Positions 10,897-22,599 of a stretch of 64,000 nt of DNA are shown here, one piece after another (within the stretch, counting starts at the first letter, position 1; each line of letters starts with the position of its first letter). This DNA comes from Euryodendron excelsum (taxonomy: Eukaryota; Streptophyta; Magnoliopsida; Ericales; Pentaphylacaceae), in assembly GCA_033060915.1 (NCBI GenBank), contig CM065389.1, forward strand, positions 23,821,001 through 23,885,000, written 5' to 3'. Position numbers and translations under genes: made by a program. The notes below the pieces were generated by a model. That model was not told where the DNA came from, made no database searches, and worked only from the letters and a program-made list of their open reading frames with translations.

Positions 10897-13562
10897 TATA
10901 AGCACCCTATTTTTGCCCACTCGGCAATCTCCGGCCTGACCAGATTCGGTTTCCAACATCACAACACATGCAAGCTTAAGATGAGCCTTTCAATCTCCAA
11001 TCCAACCAACTGGTCGCTTCTCGGGTCCACAAGGATCCGCTGGAGCCTTAAGCACCATTATTCCAGGCAGTTTTCCGGATCGGGCGGTCCCGAAAATCAA
11101 CGCCATCCAGGTAACTTTCCGGGATTGGGCGATCTCGGGGACCAACACCTCATCAAAAATTTCAGACGATTCACTTCTGGTGCCTGCTAGCCTGCCAACG
11201 TAGAATGTCTATCATTCAGTAGTTCTCCGGGACCAGGCGTTCTCGGAGACCAACACCACCCTTCCAGGTAGCTTTCTAGGACCAGGTGTTTTTAGGAACC
11301 AATACCACCCCTACAGGTAGCTCTCTAAGAACGGGCGTTCTTGGAGACCAACACCGCATAGGTAGTTTTCCAAGACTGGGCGGTCTCGGTAACCAACACC
11401 TAGGTCAATACCGGCGCCTGCTAGCCCGACTCGGTGAAAAATGACCAAATTTGCCCCTTGGGCCTCCAGGCACGTTTTGGGAAAGTTCAAAATCCCTCAA
11501 AACGATAAGCCCATCCTTCCAAAATGTTACTAAACCATTAGGCGTCCCCCGCACTCCATTTGGTTCAAATTCGGTCCTATTCTGGCCCATTCCAGTCAAA
11601 ATGACCGTTTTGCCCTTGAGCGCCTCGGCACGGAACAAACCCCGCGGAACGATAAAGGACTCTCTCAAACCATCCCTAAACAGTCCTACATACTCAACAC
11701 AGCATACCAAACCATTCCTGACCATTTCCAACCAACTCTGGTCAAAATGACCGTTTTGCCCTTAGAAGCCCAAAAATGCCCCGAAACAACACCAGCATTG
11801 GGGTTTCGAGCAAATGGTTTCACCACACGTCCTTGTTTAACCCAAGGAGCACCCTACGACACTAAGCTCACACGACGCGATAAAAGTTCCCTGGAGCATC
11901 TCGCTGACGCTCTGCCTGAATTATCTTTTTTCCCGATTCCCTGGTTATAACGCACCGTCAAACGACTTAAGAAATGCGTAAATCAGGGAATTCTCGAAAG
12001 CTCGTCTATAGATCTTTCCATCGATACGGCTCGATCAAGTAGATCATCTCCCGAAACCCTCTATCGTACGGTGCGAAAATCATAACTTTCAGCAACCCCT
12101 GGAGCGTCTTGTAGACGCTCCGCCAAGGTTGAGTTTTTTCCCGATTCCCTAATCAAAACGCACCGTCAAACGACTTGAAAAATGCGTAAATTTGGGAATT
12201 CCAGAAAGTGTTTCCAGAGTACTTTCCATCGGTACGGTCTGATCGAATAAATCGGTTCTCGAAGGCCTTGATCACACGAAACTAAGATAGCCACTTTCGA
12301 ACACTTACGGAGCGTATCACAGACGCTCCGCGAAAGTGTCCTTTTTGGCGCACTTCCGAAGACGATATCACTCACCTCCAAACATAATTCAAACTTTTTG
12401 AAAACATGAAAGTTCATTGGAAGCACTAGGAGAACATCCCGAGTGCAACCGATTCCCCCCGGAACCTTCCCGTTTGACCCAATTATCGAGGCAAAGTTTG
12501 GACGAACCTTCCCGGTGATGGAGCGTATGCTACATACGCTCAAATTTTGATCAGATCAACCGATTTTCGATCAACGGTCGAGATTTAACTAGTACACAGG
12601 GTGCAACGTGTTGTTTTGGCAATGGAATAGTACCTGCGCATGTCCTTCATGCGCAAGGCCTGTTCCAGATTGCCTATAAATAGAGGCCTCCCCCTCTTGC
12701 ATATTCTAGGTCCGAAATTGATATGAAACTCTGCTGAAATCACTCCAGAAACTCGAATCTCTACATATATTCTTCCCTTCCAACACTTAGGCTAGATTCT
12801 ACCCCCCTAAGCCTATACATTCCATATACAAGGTCTTATACACACTTATACACTCCACTCTAGCCTCTCAAGCCTTCTTGAAGTCATTCAAGCTCCAATC
12901 AAGACATCTATTGAAGACTACAAATGTGTTAAAGGCAAAAGGTAGTATCCCTTTTTATATTTATGCTCTCCCTCACTCTTCTCTTCTCCCTCCTAGCCTA
13001 CTTAGGCTATTCTCTATTTTAATCCCCATCTTCAACCCCCCCTTTCTTGTATGCTTGAGCCAAGAGGGCTCTTAGATCATGCATAGAGGAAAGCAAGTGA
13101 GAGCCACCGTGTAGGGGGACCTCTCACTAGCTTACTTTAAGATGGTATGGCCTAGGAGCCCCTTTGTTTATGTGGTGTAGCCTAAAAGCCTTGTATGTAA
13201 ATCATGACCCCTTGCATATTACTATTTTGATCATGTCTTGTGTGCTTGGCTTCATTTTATGCTTATTGTCATGCTCCACAATGCTTACATTGCTCTTAAT
13301 TTTAGGCCATTTCCAAGCTCTATACTTCTTTAAAAAATTGTTCCAAGAGTTGGTTCCTTGAAGTCTAGGATGAGACCTTAGGAGTCATGCCTTAGAAAAT
13401 TCCTTTTTACCCCCTAATTCACACTTTTGCATCATTGCATTTCAACTTGCACAAAAGTTACTTTTAAACTCCTTAATTTTCAAGGTTTCCATTCTCTTAA
13501 ATTTAGTGGCTAAAATGGCCCCATGGAGCCCTCTCTTGAGTGGTCTCCCTTTATATTGGCCG
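10897..13562 (+). repeat. Family A LTR copy 2, 5' part
   Basis: It begins TATAAGCACCCTATTTTTGCC, the family A start with TG changed to TA. It contains the ~50-bp repeats (11215-11400), the TGACCGTTTTGCCC blocks, GCGCATG palindromes (about 12630-12655) and a TATA box (12675-12682). It is interrupted at 13563 by family B solo LTR B2 and resumes at 18568. It differs from copy 1 and the 3' LTR at many diagnostic positions. Confidence 0.8.
12630..12682 (+). promoter_or_regulatory. Family A LTR promoter in copy 2
   Basis: TATAAATA at 12675-12682 follows TGCGCATG...CATGCGC inverted repeats. About 220 bases of leader-like sequence follow, with a possible splice donor (AAAAGGTAGTAT) at about 12938-12949. 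Confidence 0.6.
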
Positions 13563-13799
13563 TGTAAGCACCCCATTTTTGACCGCTCGGCAGTCTACAC
13601 TCCGTCTAGACTTGTTTTCAAGTCATAATGGGCATATTCCAATCGAAACCAATCCTCTAGGTCCAAATTCCGTCTTTCCATCGCTTCGCGGGCCTGTCAG
13701 GCCCAAATAGAGGCAAAATGACCAAAATGCCCTTAGGGGCATTGTCCTTTTTTATTCCAATTCCAGTCCCTCTCTCGAGACAGTTTATTCCTCGAGACG

Positions 13800-14310
13800 G
13801 TCCGAGTAGCAAAACTACTCACAAAACCGTTAGAGTGGCGGAAACACTCACAATCCAGGCACGTCTCTTTGGAGACGGTAAGACCCCTTTCCAATCCTAC
13901 TCTCGAGACAGTTTATTCCTCGAGATGGCTCTAATCCAGACATGTCTCTTCAGAGATGGTAAGACCCCTTTCCAATCCCTCTCTCAAGACAGTTTATTCC
14001 TCGAGACGGTCCGAGTAGCAAAACTACTCACAGAACCGTTAGAGTAGCGGAAATACTCACAAAACCGTTAGAGTAGCGGAAATAATCACAGAACCGTTAG
14101 AGTAGCGGAAATACTCATAGAACCGCTAGAGTAGCGGAAATACTCACAGAACCGTTAGAGTAGCGAAAATATTCGCAGAACCGTTAGAGTAGCGGAAATA
14201 CTGACAAATCATCAACCCCGTCCGAGTGGCGGAAATACTCACAAATCATCAACCCCGTCCGAGTAGCGGAAATACTCACACCGTTAGAGTGGCGGAAACA
14301 CTCAAAACCT
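13800..14310 (+). repeat. Hairpin minisatellite of LTR B2
   Basis: About ten ~29-bp units of the type CCGTTAGAGTAGCGGAAATA followed by CTCA. Each can fold through GAGTA/TACTC arms, and they are mixed with CGAGACAGTTTATTCCTCGA units. Confidence 0.8.
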
Positions 14311-15129
14311 AGGTCAACACCAGTGGCTGTTAGCCCACTTCGGTGGAAAAGGACCAAACTACCCTTAGGACCTTTTCCGAGACTTGCAGTCAAGGTGACC
14401 ATTTTGCCCCTAGGCATCCGAACGCCCCGGGAACCACACCGGCTCTGAGTATCAAACCGGTAATGTCTCGAGAATACTTTTTATAGTATTCTCAATCTTC
14501 CTTTACCTTTCCGGATCATTCCAAGTCAGTTTTGGCCAACCCGGTACAAAATGACCATTTTACCCCTAGAGGGCCGGTCTCCTTCTTCGATCATACCGGC
14601 TTTGAGTATCAAACCGGTAATGTCCCGAGAATACTTTTTATAGTATTCTCAATCTTCCTTTACCTTTTCGGACCATTCTGAGTCAGTTCTGGCAAACCCG
14701 GTACAAAATGACCATTTTACCCCTAGTGGGCTGGTCTCCTTTTCTGATCACGCCGGCTCTGGGAATCAAACCGGCAACCTCTGGGAACATTCTAAATAAT
14801 GTTTTCAGATCCCAAGTCTTTTTCCGGGACAATCCGAGTTCGCCCCGGCAGTTTCTTAGTCCGATTGACCGTTTTGCCCCTAAAGGCCCGATCGACCTTT
14901 CCGACACATCTTATCCTCACTTTTCAAGTCAAATACCTCCAGGACACTATTTTAAGTGTTCCTACTCCTTTCCGGCCTTCCGGGTCATTCTCGGCTCCTT
15001 CAAATCATTCCCGGACTTTCCGGAGTCACTCCCAGTGAAGCCAGACTAAAAATTGCATGGTAGTCACTAGTACAGGCGCCCAAATCTAGTCAAAGATACG
15101 TTGCTTGCCGACGTTAAACCTTTCCTAAT

Positions 15130-15255
15130 TGGCTGGCGCCACTAGTAGTGGCGCCAAGCCAGAAAATGGCCTGGCGCCACTCCTAGTGGCGCTAGTGTAA
15201 AGTTTGCCCTGGCGCCACTACAACAGGCGCCAGGTTTGTCCAACCTCTATAAATA
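15130..15255 (+). promoter_or_regulatory. Family B LTR promoter in B2
   Basis: GGCGCCACTAGTAGTGGCGCC-type palindromes, four to five half-sites between 15130 and 15236, end just before TATAAATA at 15248-15255. This is the best preserved of the three family B promoters. Confidence 0.7.
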
Positions 15256-16039
15256 CAGAGCCTCGTTCAACGTGAAAAGGGTCTGCAAACTTAACCTAGA
15301 AATCACACAATTCGATATACAGAGCTCGAGCACCTCCAAAAACCCTAGCTTCCTTAGGTTCTCCAAACCCTAGCCACCCTATACTAAACCCTAGCCATCA
15401 TACACAAACCCTAGCCTCCTATACACTTATACACACCCTCATACCCTCATACACTAGCCTTCAACCATCCTTTGAAGACTTGAAGAGCTGCCATCCAAAG
15501 CTTGAAGACAACTCTTAAAGACTGAAGGTGAAGATTAAGACAAAGACTAAAGACTGAAGACATCACGGCGCGCAAAATAAAGAAGACATACGGTAGGGTT
15601 TCTCTTTAATTTTCTGCACTTCCCCCCTCTCTCTTCTCTCTCCAACCCACTTGGGTTTTCTCTATTTTAATCCCCCATCTCTTTCCCCCCCTTTCTTTGC
15701 ATGCTTGAAATAAGGGGATTCCCGGTCCATGTGTAGGATTGGGCTATTGGAGAGTCACCGTGTCGGGGGCTTTCTTCTAGTCTAACCAAAGACCACGTGG
15801 GTCCGGCCCCCTTGATTATGTGGTGAAGCCTTAGCCTTGTATGTTCACGACCCCAAATTGTATTGTGCATATCATAGTCTTGCATCTTCCACAAACCGTT
15901 TTCAAAATTGTTTTTCAAAACGTTTCCAAACTTGTTTTCAAAATTACATCAAAAGCTCTTTTTCAAAAACATGTTTTCAAAATCACAATCCTAGGGTGAT
16001 TCTAGCCTTTCCATGGCTAGGGTTGCTTTAGGAAAGTGT

Positions 16040-17720
16040 TACATCAAAAGTGACCTTTTGGTCTATATTTTCAAATCTTGTTGTTTTTAAAACCGCTTTC
16101 CTAAAGTGGTTCTAGCCTTCTTATGGTTAGAATTGCTTTAGGAAAGTGAGACGTTTTTATACCTTCTAAAAACTCTCTTTAAAAATCTCTTCCTAAAAAT
16201 CTATTTTTCAACGTACTTTCCTAAAACTCCCCTCTTCAAAATTGTTTTCAAAAACTCCCTTCCAAAATCTATTTTTCAAAACTCTCTTTTTCAACTCCTC
16301 TCCAAAATCTTTTCCTCAAAATTCACTTTCTAAAATCACTCCCTAGATTCACTTTCCTAAAAAAAATCTCTCCTAAAAATCTTTTCAAAAACTCTCTTTT
16401 CTAAAATCTTCCTTCTAGAAATTCCCCTCTAGGTTTTCCTTCCAAAACCTTCGTTTCCAAAAACGCACTTTCTAAAAATCCCTTTTCCTTAGAGCCCAAG
16501 TCAAGCCCTAGAACCGACAATTAGGAAACCCTAAATTTTCTTCCCGAAAACATGGTTTTCAAACCTTGCCCCAAACCTAGGTTTCCAAAATCTCTCGTTT
16601 TCTACATCCAAACTATACATATTTCCAAAACCTCTTTTCTACGTTAAAATTTCACACTTTCAAAACTAGGGTTTCTAGAATCTCCCTTTTCAAATCCTTG
16701 TCAAATCAAATCTTCCCTTTAAGAAACCAAATCCAATCTCCCCGTTTAGGAAACTAAATCCAATCCTCCGTTTTTGGAAACAAATCCCAAACCTTTCCTA
16801 ATTCAACTTCTTCCTAATTTCCTACCTTCCTAAACCATAAGTTTCCTAAACCTAAACTCTAAATCTTTCTTTAAATTTCAAAATCCAACTCTTTCCTAAT
16901 TCAAATCCTTCCTAAACTTTCACTTTCCTAAACCTTAAGTTTCCAAAACTTGAACATAAAAATCTTTCCTAATTCAACCCTTTCCTAATCCTTCCCTTTT
17001 TTCCAAATCTCAACTTTCCAAATCTAATTTTTCAAACTTTTTCTAAACTCAAACCTTTCCTAACTTCAAGATTTCCTAAAACCCTAAAACTTTCTAAATC
17101 TTAAACTTTCTAAATTTCAAATCTTTCTAAATTCTAAACTTTCCAAAACTTCAAAATCTTTTCAAATTTAAAACTTTCTTAATTCAAGACTTTCTTAAGT
17201 TGAAACTTTTCTTAATCCAAACATTTTCTAAAACGCAACTTTCCTACTTTCAAGACTTCCCTATTTCAAAACTTTCTAAATTCGAAACTTTCCAATTTTC
17301 AAAACTTCCTAATTTCAAAACTTTCTTAATACAACACTTTCCTAAAGTGAAAACTTTCCTAAAACAACACTTTCCTAATTCGAAACTTTTCTAATTCCTA
17401 AAACTTTCCTAAAATGACACTTTCCTAATTTTGAACTTTCCTAATTTGAACATTTCCTAAATCCAATCTTTCCAAATCTTCCAAGTCCAACATTCGAGTC
17501 AAATCTTTCTAAATCTCAAGTCTTTCCTAGGTCTCCTATCTTTCCTAAGTCTAGGTTTCCTAAACCTCCATCTTTTCAAAACCAAGTCTTTCTAAAATCA
17601 ATCTTTCCAAAGCAAGTCCAATCTTCTCAATTTCAATTTCCAATCTCCTCTTCTAATCTCAAATCGAATTCAATTTTCAATTCAATCTCTTTCTTCCAAT
17701 CCAATCTCTCTCTTCAAATC
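16040..17720 (+). repeat. Strand-asymmetric short-period repeats in LTR B2
   Basis: The C- and T-rich complement of the block in B1, with degenerate CTTTCCTAAATTCAAA-like units. I see no coding sense in it. Confidence 0.75.
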
Positions 17721-18567
17721 AAACCTTCTATTTTCAGTCGGACTCCTGTCTGAACTACGACTGACCTGATTCCCCTAAAGGGATACGTAGGCAACCTTCA
17801 TAGGTGCGGTCACAACACTTTTCAAACTTTCAATTCCACCCTCATGGGTGCGGTTTCTAAAATCTTTCCAAATCTCAAATTCCAATCTACTTTCAAACTT
17901 TTTATTTTCAAACTTTCAATTTTTAAACTTTCCAATTTCAACTCTATCTCTTTAAATCTATTTTCAAATCAAATCAATCTCTTTCCAAATCTATTTTTCA
18001 ATTCTCTTAACTTGCACTTGCATATTATGCATCATGTTAGTTTCTTTTCGAACATTGTTTTTCTAAAATGGATAGGATTGAACTATAGTTGGTTAAAGAC
18101 TCTCATAGGTGAATCTAGGGTAGATTGATATGTAGGTACCGAAAGGGCGGGGTAGGGTGATAGCTTAGTGCGTCTTCCCTACACGTAACCAACCTCCGAA
18201 CTTAGATCACTGATTTCAAAGACCAAAAGGAGTTATTTTTCTAAAAAGGGCTAAATGTTTTCCGAAGGTTGCCAAATAACCTGTTTTCTTAAAAACCCTC
18301 TCTCGAGGAGATATTTTCAAATTGTTTTCTAAAAACCCTAAGTGTAGTCTTCGGATTACTCTTAGTTTTTAGGTGACCTAACTCACCTTAATCAAGTTAG
18401 GTGGCGATTCCGAACCTTTTTCAAAAGCCCTTTATTCAAACCTGTTTTCAATTTAAACCTAGTCGCACTCATTCTTTTAGAAGGGTGAGTTCTAACGAGA
18501 GAGTACAACATTTTTCCCGCTTGGGTGAGTATTCCTCGAGTGCGAAAAATCTGGGCGCGACAGGCCG

Positions 18568-20990
18568 TAGGAGCCCTAAATTGTTAGAATGGATCCCTTC
18601 TCTCTTTATGCTTGCCAAAGAATGATGTTCAAACTCTTTGAATTCTATGGTTTCTATTCTCTCATGTTCAGTGGTTGGAATGGCCCCATGGAACCCTCTC
18701 TTGAGTGGTCTCCCTTTTATTGGCCATATGAATCCTCTTTTGATGGAATGGTTCCCTTGAAAAATGGTTTTCAAAATCCTTCTCCAAAGATGATTTCAAA
18801 AATGCATTCTCTCCATCTTTGCATCAAAAATGATTTTCTAAAAATTACCATCATTATGTCAATTTTTGACCCCTTATACTCTTGTCAAGATAGTGGTTAT
18901 AATGGCCATAAGGAAACCTTCCTTGGAATGGTCTCCAATCTCTAACCATGTAAACCATGCTCTTGGTTAGAGTTAAAATTTTCATGGAAATGATCTTCAA
19001 AAGGGTTGTCTACCAAAGTCTCTTGCATAGCATGTTTTGTCCTTCAAAATTCTCTCCAAAAATGCATTAAACCAATTTTCAAAACCAACTTCCAATCCAA
19101 TCCTAGGTTAACTTGACCCTAGTTGACTAAGCCTCGGTTAACTTGATCCTAGTTATCCAACCCTAGATTAACTTGACCCTAGTTACTTAACCCTAGGTTA
19201 ACTTCACCCTAGTTACCTAACCATAGGTTAACTTGACCCTAGTTACCAAACCCTAGGTTAACTTGACCCTACTTACTAAACCTTAGGTTAACTTGACCCT
19301 AGTTACCAAACCCTAGGTTGACTAGACCCTAGTTGACCAACCCTAGGTTAACTTGACCCTAGTTACCTCACCTTAGGTTAACTTAACCCTGGTTAGTTAA
19401 CCCTAAGTCTTCTTAACCTTAGGTTAACCTAACCTAAGTTAGTTAACCTTAGGTTCCCCCTAACCCTAGGCTAACCCAATCAAGGTTAATACACTTCAAG
19501 GTTCCAACTCTTGAACCCTTTTTTCAAATGATCATTCAAACTTTCAAATTATCCTCATAACCTATTCCTCCAAAACCTCCTACCCCCATGACTTCAAAAA
19601 CCCAACTCCATACACTCTTCTAATATTCATACACTCCATCTTTAAGACATTTCTAAAAACGTTTTCAAAAGGTCACAAACCTAAGGTGTCCCTAGCCCTC
19701 TCATGGTTAGGGATTCCAAGGACAAGTGACAAATCAAGAATAACTTCTAAGGTTATCCATATTAGGATTCCAAACACTTAGCCATTTTCAAAAGTCACTT
19801 TCAAAAACTAATTCATCAAAACATTCTAAAGTTATGCCTCCTAGGATTTCAAAACAAGACTTCAAAAATACTTTCAAGTTCTCTTGAGTCATGCCAAAGC
19901 ATTTTTTCAGAACTCCCTTAGAGTCAATCCAAAAGCATTTTCAAAACACTTCACTTCCAATTTCAAGTCAAAACTTCCAAGACCATAAAGAGTCTTCAAC
20001 TTCTAAAGACCTCAAAGTGTCTTAAACTTTTTCAAAGACCTCAAAGTGTTTTAAACTTTTTCAAAGACCTCAAAGTGTCTTAAACCTTTCCAAAGATCTC
20101 AAAGTGTCTTAAACTTTTCCAAAGACCTCAAAGTGTCTTAAACTTTTCTAAAGACCTCAAAGTGTCTTAAATTTTTCCAAAGATCTCAAAGTGTCTTAAA
20201 CTTTTTAAAGACCCCAAAGTGTCTTCAAACCTTCCAAAGACCCTAATGCGCCTATTTTCCCCTCGGGCTCTTGTTCGAACTACGAATGACCTGATTGTCG
20301 CCAAATGAGATACATAGGCAACCTAAAATGGTGCGATCATAACTTTTATTTTAACCCCAATTTCTTTTTTCAAAAATTCCAAATCAATTCAGAGTTTCTA
20401 TTCCAAACTGTTTCAAAACCTCTATTATTTTCAAACTTTTCCAAAAACTTGCGTCATCCATCCGAAAAGTGATGACTAAACCCCGTTTTTTTAAAAGTGG
20501 ATATTAAGTGGACAATGGTAACCGGTTATTCTAGTGAGTGAACAAAGGGTGATTAGACATGTAGGTACCGAAAGGGCGGGGTAGGGTGATGATCTTAGGA
20601 TATCTTCCCTACACGTAACCAACCCCCAAACTTTAGATTTCTGTTTTCGAAAGACCAAAAATGAAGTTATTTTCAAAAAGGGCTTAAACATTTCAAAAGG
20701 TTACCAAACAAACTATTTTCCTAAAAACCCTCTCTTGAGGGAATTTTCAAAAACCTTTTTCAAAAACTCTAAGTTTAATCTTCGGATTAACGCTTAGTTT
20801 TAGGTGCCCTAACTCACCTTTATTAAGTTAAGTGGCGACTCCTATTTTTCTAAAAAGCCCTTAGTCAAATCAATTTTTAAACCTAGTCGCACTTGTCCTT
20901 CTAGGGGGAACGAGTTCTAGTGACAGAGTTCCGTACTTTAGGGTCTCCGAGCCAAAAGGACCTTGGACACCCAAAAATCGGGGCGCGACA
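18568..20990 (+). repeat. Family A LTR copy 2, 3' part, ending at the primer-binding site
   Basis: It resumes after the GGCCG duplication and ends GGGGCGCGACA at 20990, directly before the PBS. It holds a long CCCTAG/GGTTAAC array (19090-19490), an expanded ~30-bp repeat array (19990-20245) and the conserved 3' blocks (GTAGGTACCGAAAGGGCG at about 20560). Confidence 0.85.
19990..20245 (+). repeat. ~30-bp repeats (CAAAGTGTCTTAAACTTTTC), expanded
   Basis: Eight to nine units in family A LTR copy 2, compared with about three at 4575-4665 in copy 1 and a few at 25080-25225 and 61365-61435. This is a copy-number expansion specific to copy 2. Confidence 0.8.
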
Positions 20991-20992
20991 GC

Positions 20993-21010
20993 TAGCGACT
21001 CTACTGGGGA
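20993..21010 (+). promoter_or_regulatory. Primer-binding site (tRNA-Arg type)
   Basis: TAGCGACTCTACTGGGGA begins two bases after the LTR end. It resembles the TGGCGACTCxxCTGGGGA site I associate with Tat/Ogre elements, which is read as complementary to tRNA-Arg. The second base and the eleventh differ from that memory, consistent with decay. Confidence 0.7.
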
Positions 21011-22599
21011 CACTTAGAGGGTTAGGCCATTAACATGTCTCTTCACCCTTCACTCACCCAGAATCTCCGGTTACTTTGTCCAGTTTTATCCACTTTTCAA
21101 AATTTTCAAGTTTCCAAAGCAAACCTTGTTTTTCAAAATGATTTTCAAATAAGTGTCATCACTTGTATTCATTGCATACATTTATGCTCTTGCATTGACC
21201 ATCCATCTTATCTTGCATTGAGTTTTTTGAAAAGTTACTAACTCTTTGCATTTGTCTTTTGTAGGTGGACCTTTGTTCACATTTTTGTTTCATGTCTTAC
21301 TTATTGCCATGTATGTGAATGAATGGACAGGATGTGATGTGTGTTGTTGGGTTCTTTCCTCTATTTTTGAAAATTCCACACACACTGGGTGCGCTCACTT
21401 GCATTTATATCTTGCATGTACTACCTGGCTACTACCCTTCTAGATAGAAGGGGGAACAGTATATTGACTGTGGGTGCATGCTGTGTCAGTTTGTTAGCCT
21501 ACGGTCTTTTGATAGTTCCCCCGCTCGAACCACCAACCAAAGATGGAGTTCACCCTTTTAGGGGTGGACGCCGAAGGTTTGAAGGTTTGGAGACCGAGCT
21601 TTTTAGGAAGCATTAGTAGACCCCCAATCTCATGCTCATGTAGCACCCCATGCATAGCCGAACCTTTGTCGAATTTAGGACACACGCGTCAATTTCAAAA
21701 CCAAGGAGGAAGGGGCGACCGCTTTATTTTTCCATTATAAATTTTGTTTAATCCCTTCTATTATGCTATCTAATTCTTGCTGCTTCTATGAACATGCATC
21801 ATAACTGCTCATGCATCGGAACTCACTTTAAGACAAGAGTTCTCAAAGTAACTCAAGTCATTGCATCTTCATGCATCCAATCAACCCCTAGAGAAAGGCT
21901 CAAAGACCTTTTCGTTTAATTCAAGCCAACCCAAAAACTCCTAAGGGTATCATGAAACCCTAAGGATTCATGGCATGCATCAAAGTCATCTCTTAAAGAG
22001 GGGCCCTAATCCCTCTTCACTCATGGAGATAAGGTTGCCAAGAAGACAAGAGAGCAATTCAAGTTAAGGGCTCGTACCAACAAGGTGAATCCGGAGGCTC
22101 AAGAGTAGTTTAGAATCCTATGGTGTAAATGTAGAATAGGTGGAAGTCCCAAGGAAAATGCTCTCCCTCCCTATTTCTATGTATTTTTGAGAAATTTCAT
22201 GTACCAAAAAGAATTTATCTTAACAAAATCGTTCTTATTGACAAATGAATGTACGAATGGATGGATGAACAAGGGCAGGTATAGTATTTGCGTGCAGAGG
22301 CAATCCCCTATCTCTAGAAATGAGTCAAAGCATCATGTTTAGTTCCCCTCAGGAGGCAGGGGCATCCTTAGGACATGCATCGCATAAAACCTTTCCAAAT
22401 CAAGAACCTAACACGTAATCCTTTTTGTTTATTTTTCCTTATTTTCTTTTCCTTTCCCCATCTCATCAAAAGACTAGCCATAGCTTTGGTGAGACTGCTT
22501 GTATTGTAGGTCACCATTGCTCCAAGAAAAGGAAGAAGAGAAACACGAGTGACCCCCGTCCTCCGAACAGCAGTCCGTACCCAACAAAGAACAGCACAA
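21011..22599 (+). other. Leader of the Tat-like element, 5' of gag
   Basis: About 1.6 kb between the PBS and gag. I see no convincing gene. One 65-codon ORF at 21543-21740 has no recognisable domain. A good 3' splice-site-like sequence, CATTTGTCTTTTGTAG ending at about 21264, could pair with donors inside the LTR. Ogre elements often carry an extra ORF1 upstream of gag; none is intact here. Confidence 0.6.

Larger units (their letters stand above)
13563..18562 (+). mobile_element. Family B solo LTR, copy B2
   Basis: Exactly 5000 bp, from TGTAAGCACCCCATTTTTG to CTGGGCGCGACA, with a perfect duplication GGCCG (13558-13562, 18563-18567) inside family A LTR copy 2. No internal region is present. 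Contents in order are the hairpin minisatellite (13800-14310), ~150-bp repeats (14400-14830), GGCGCC palindromes (15130-15240), a TATA box (15248-15255) and short-period repeats (16040-17720). Its last 500 bp follow the family A plan (GTAGGTACCGAAAGGGCG, AAGTTAGGTGGCGA, GCGCGACA), so A and B are sister families. Confidence 0.93.

Noticed and set aside
5055..18562. B1 and B2 as the two ends of one inverted element
   Set aside because: Each has its own 5-bp duplication (CCCCT and GGCCG), and family A LTR sequence lies between them. They are two independent solo LTRs in opposite orientation.
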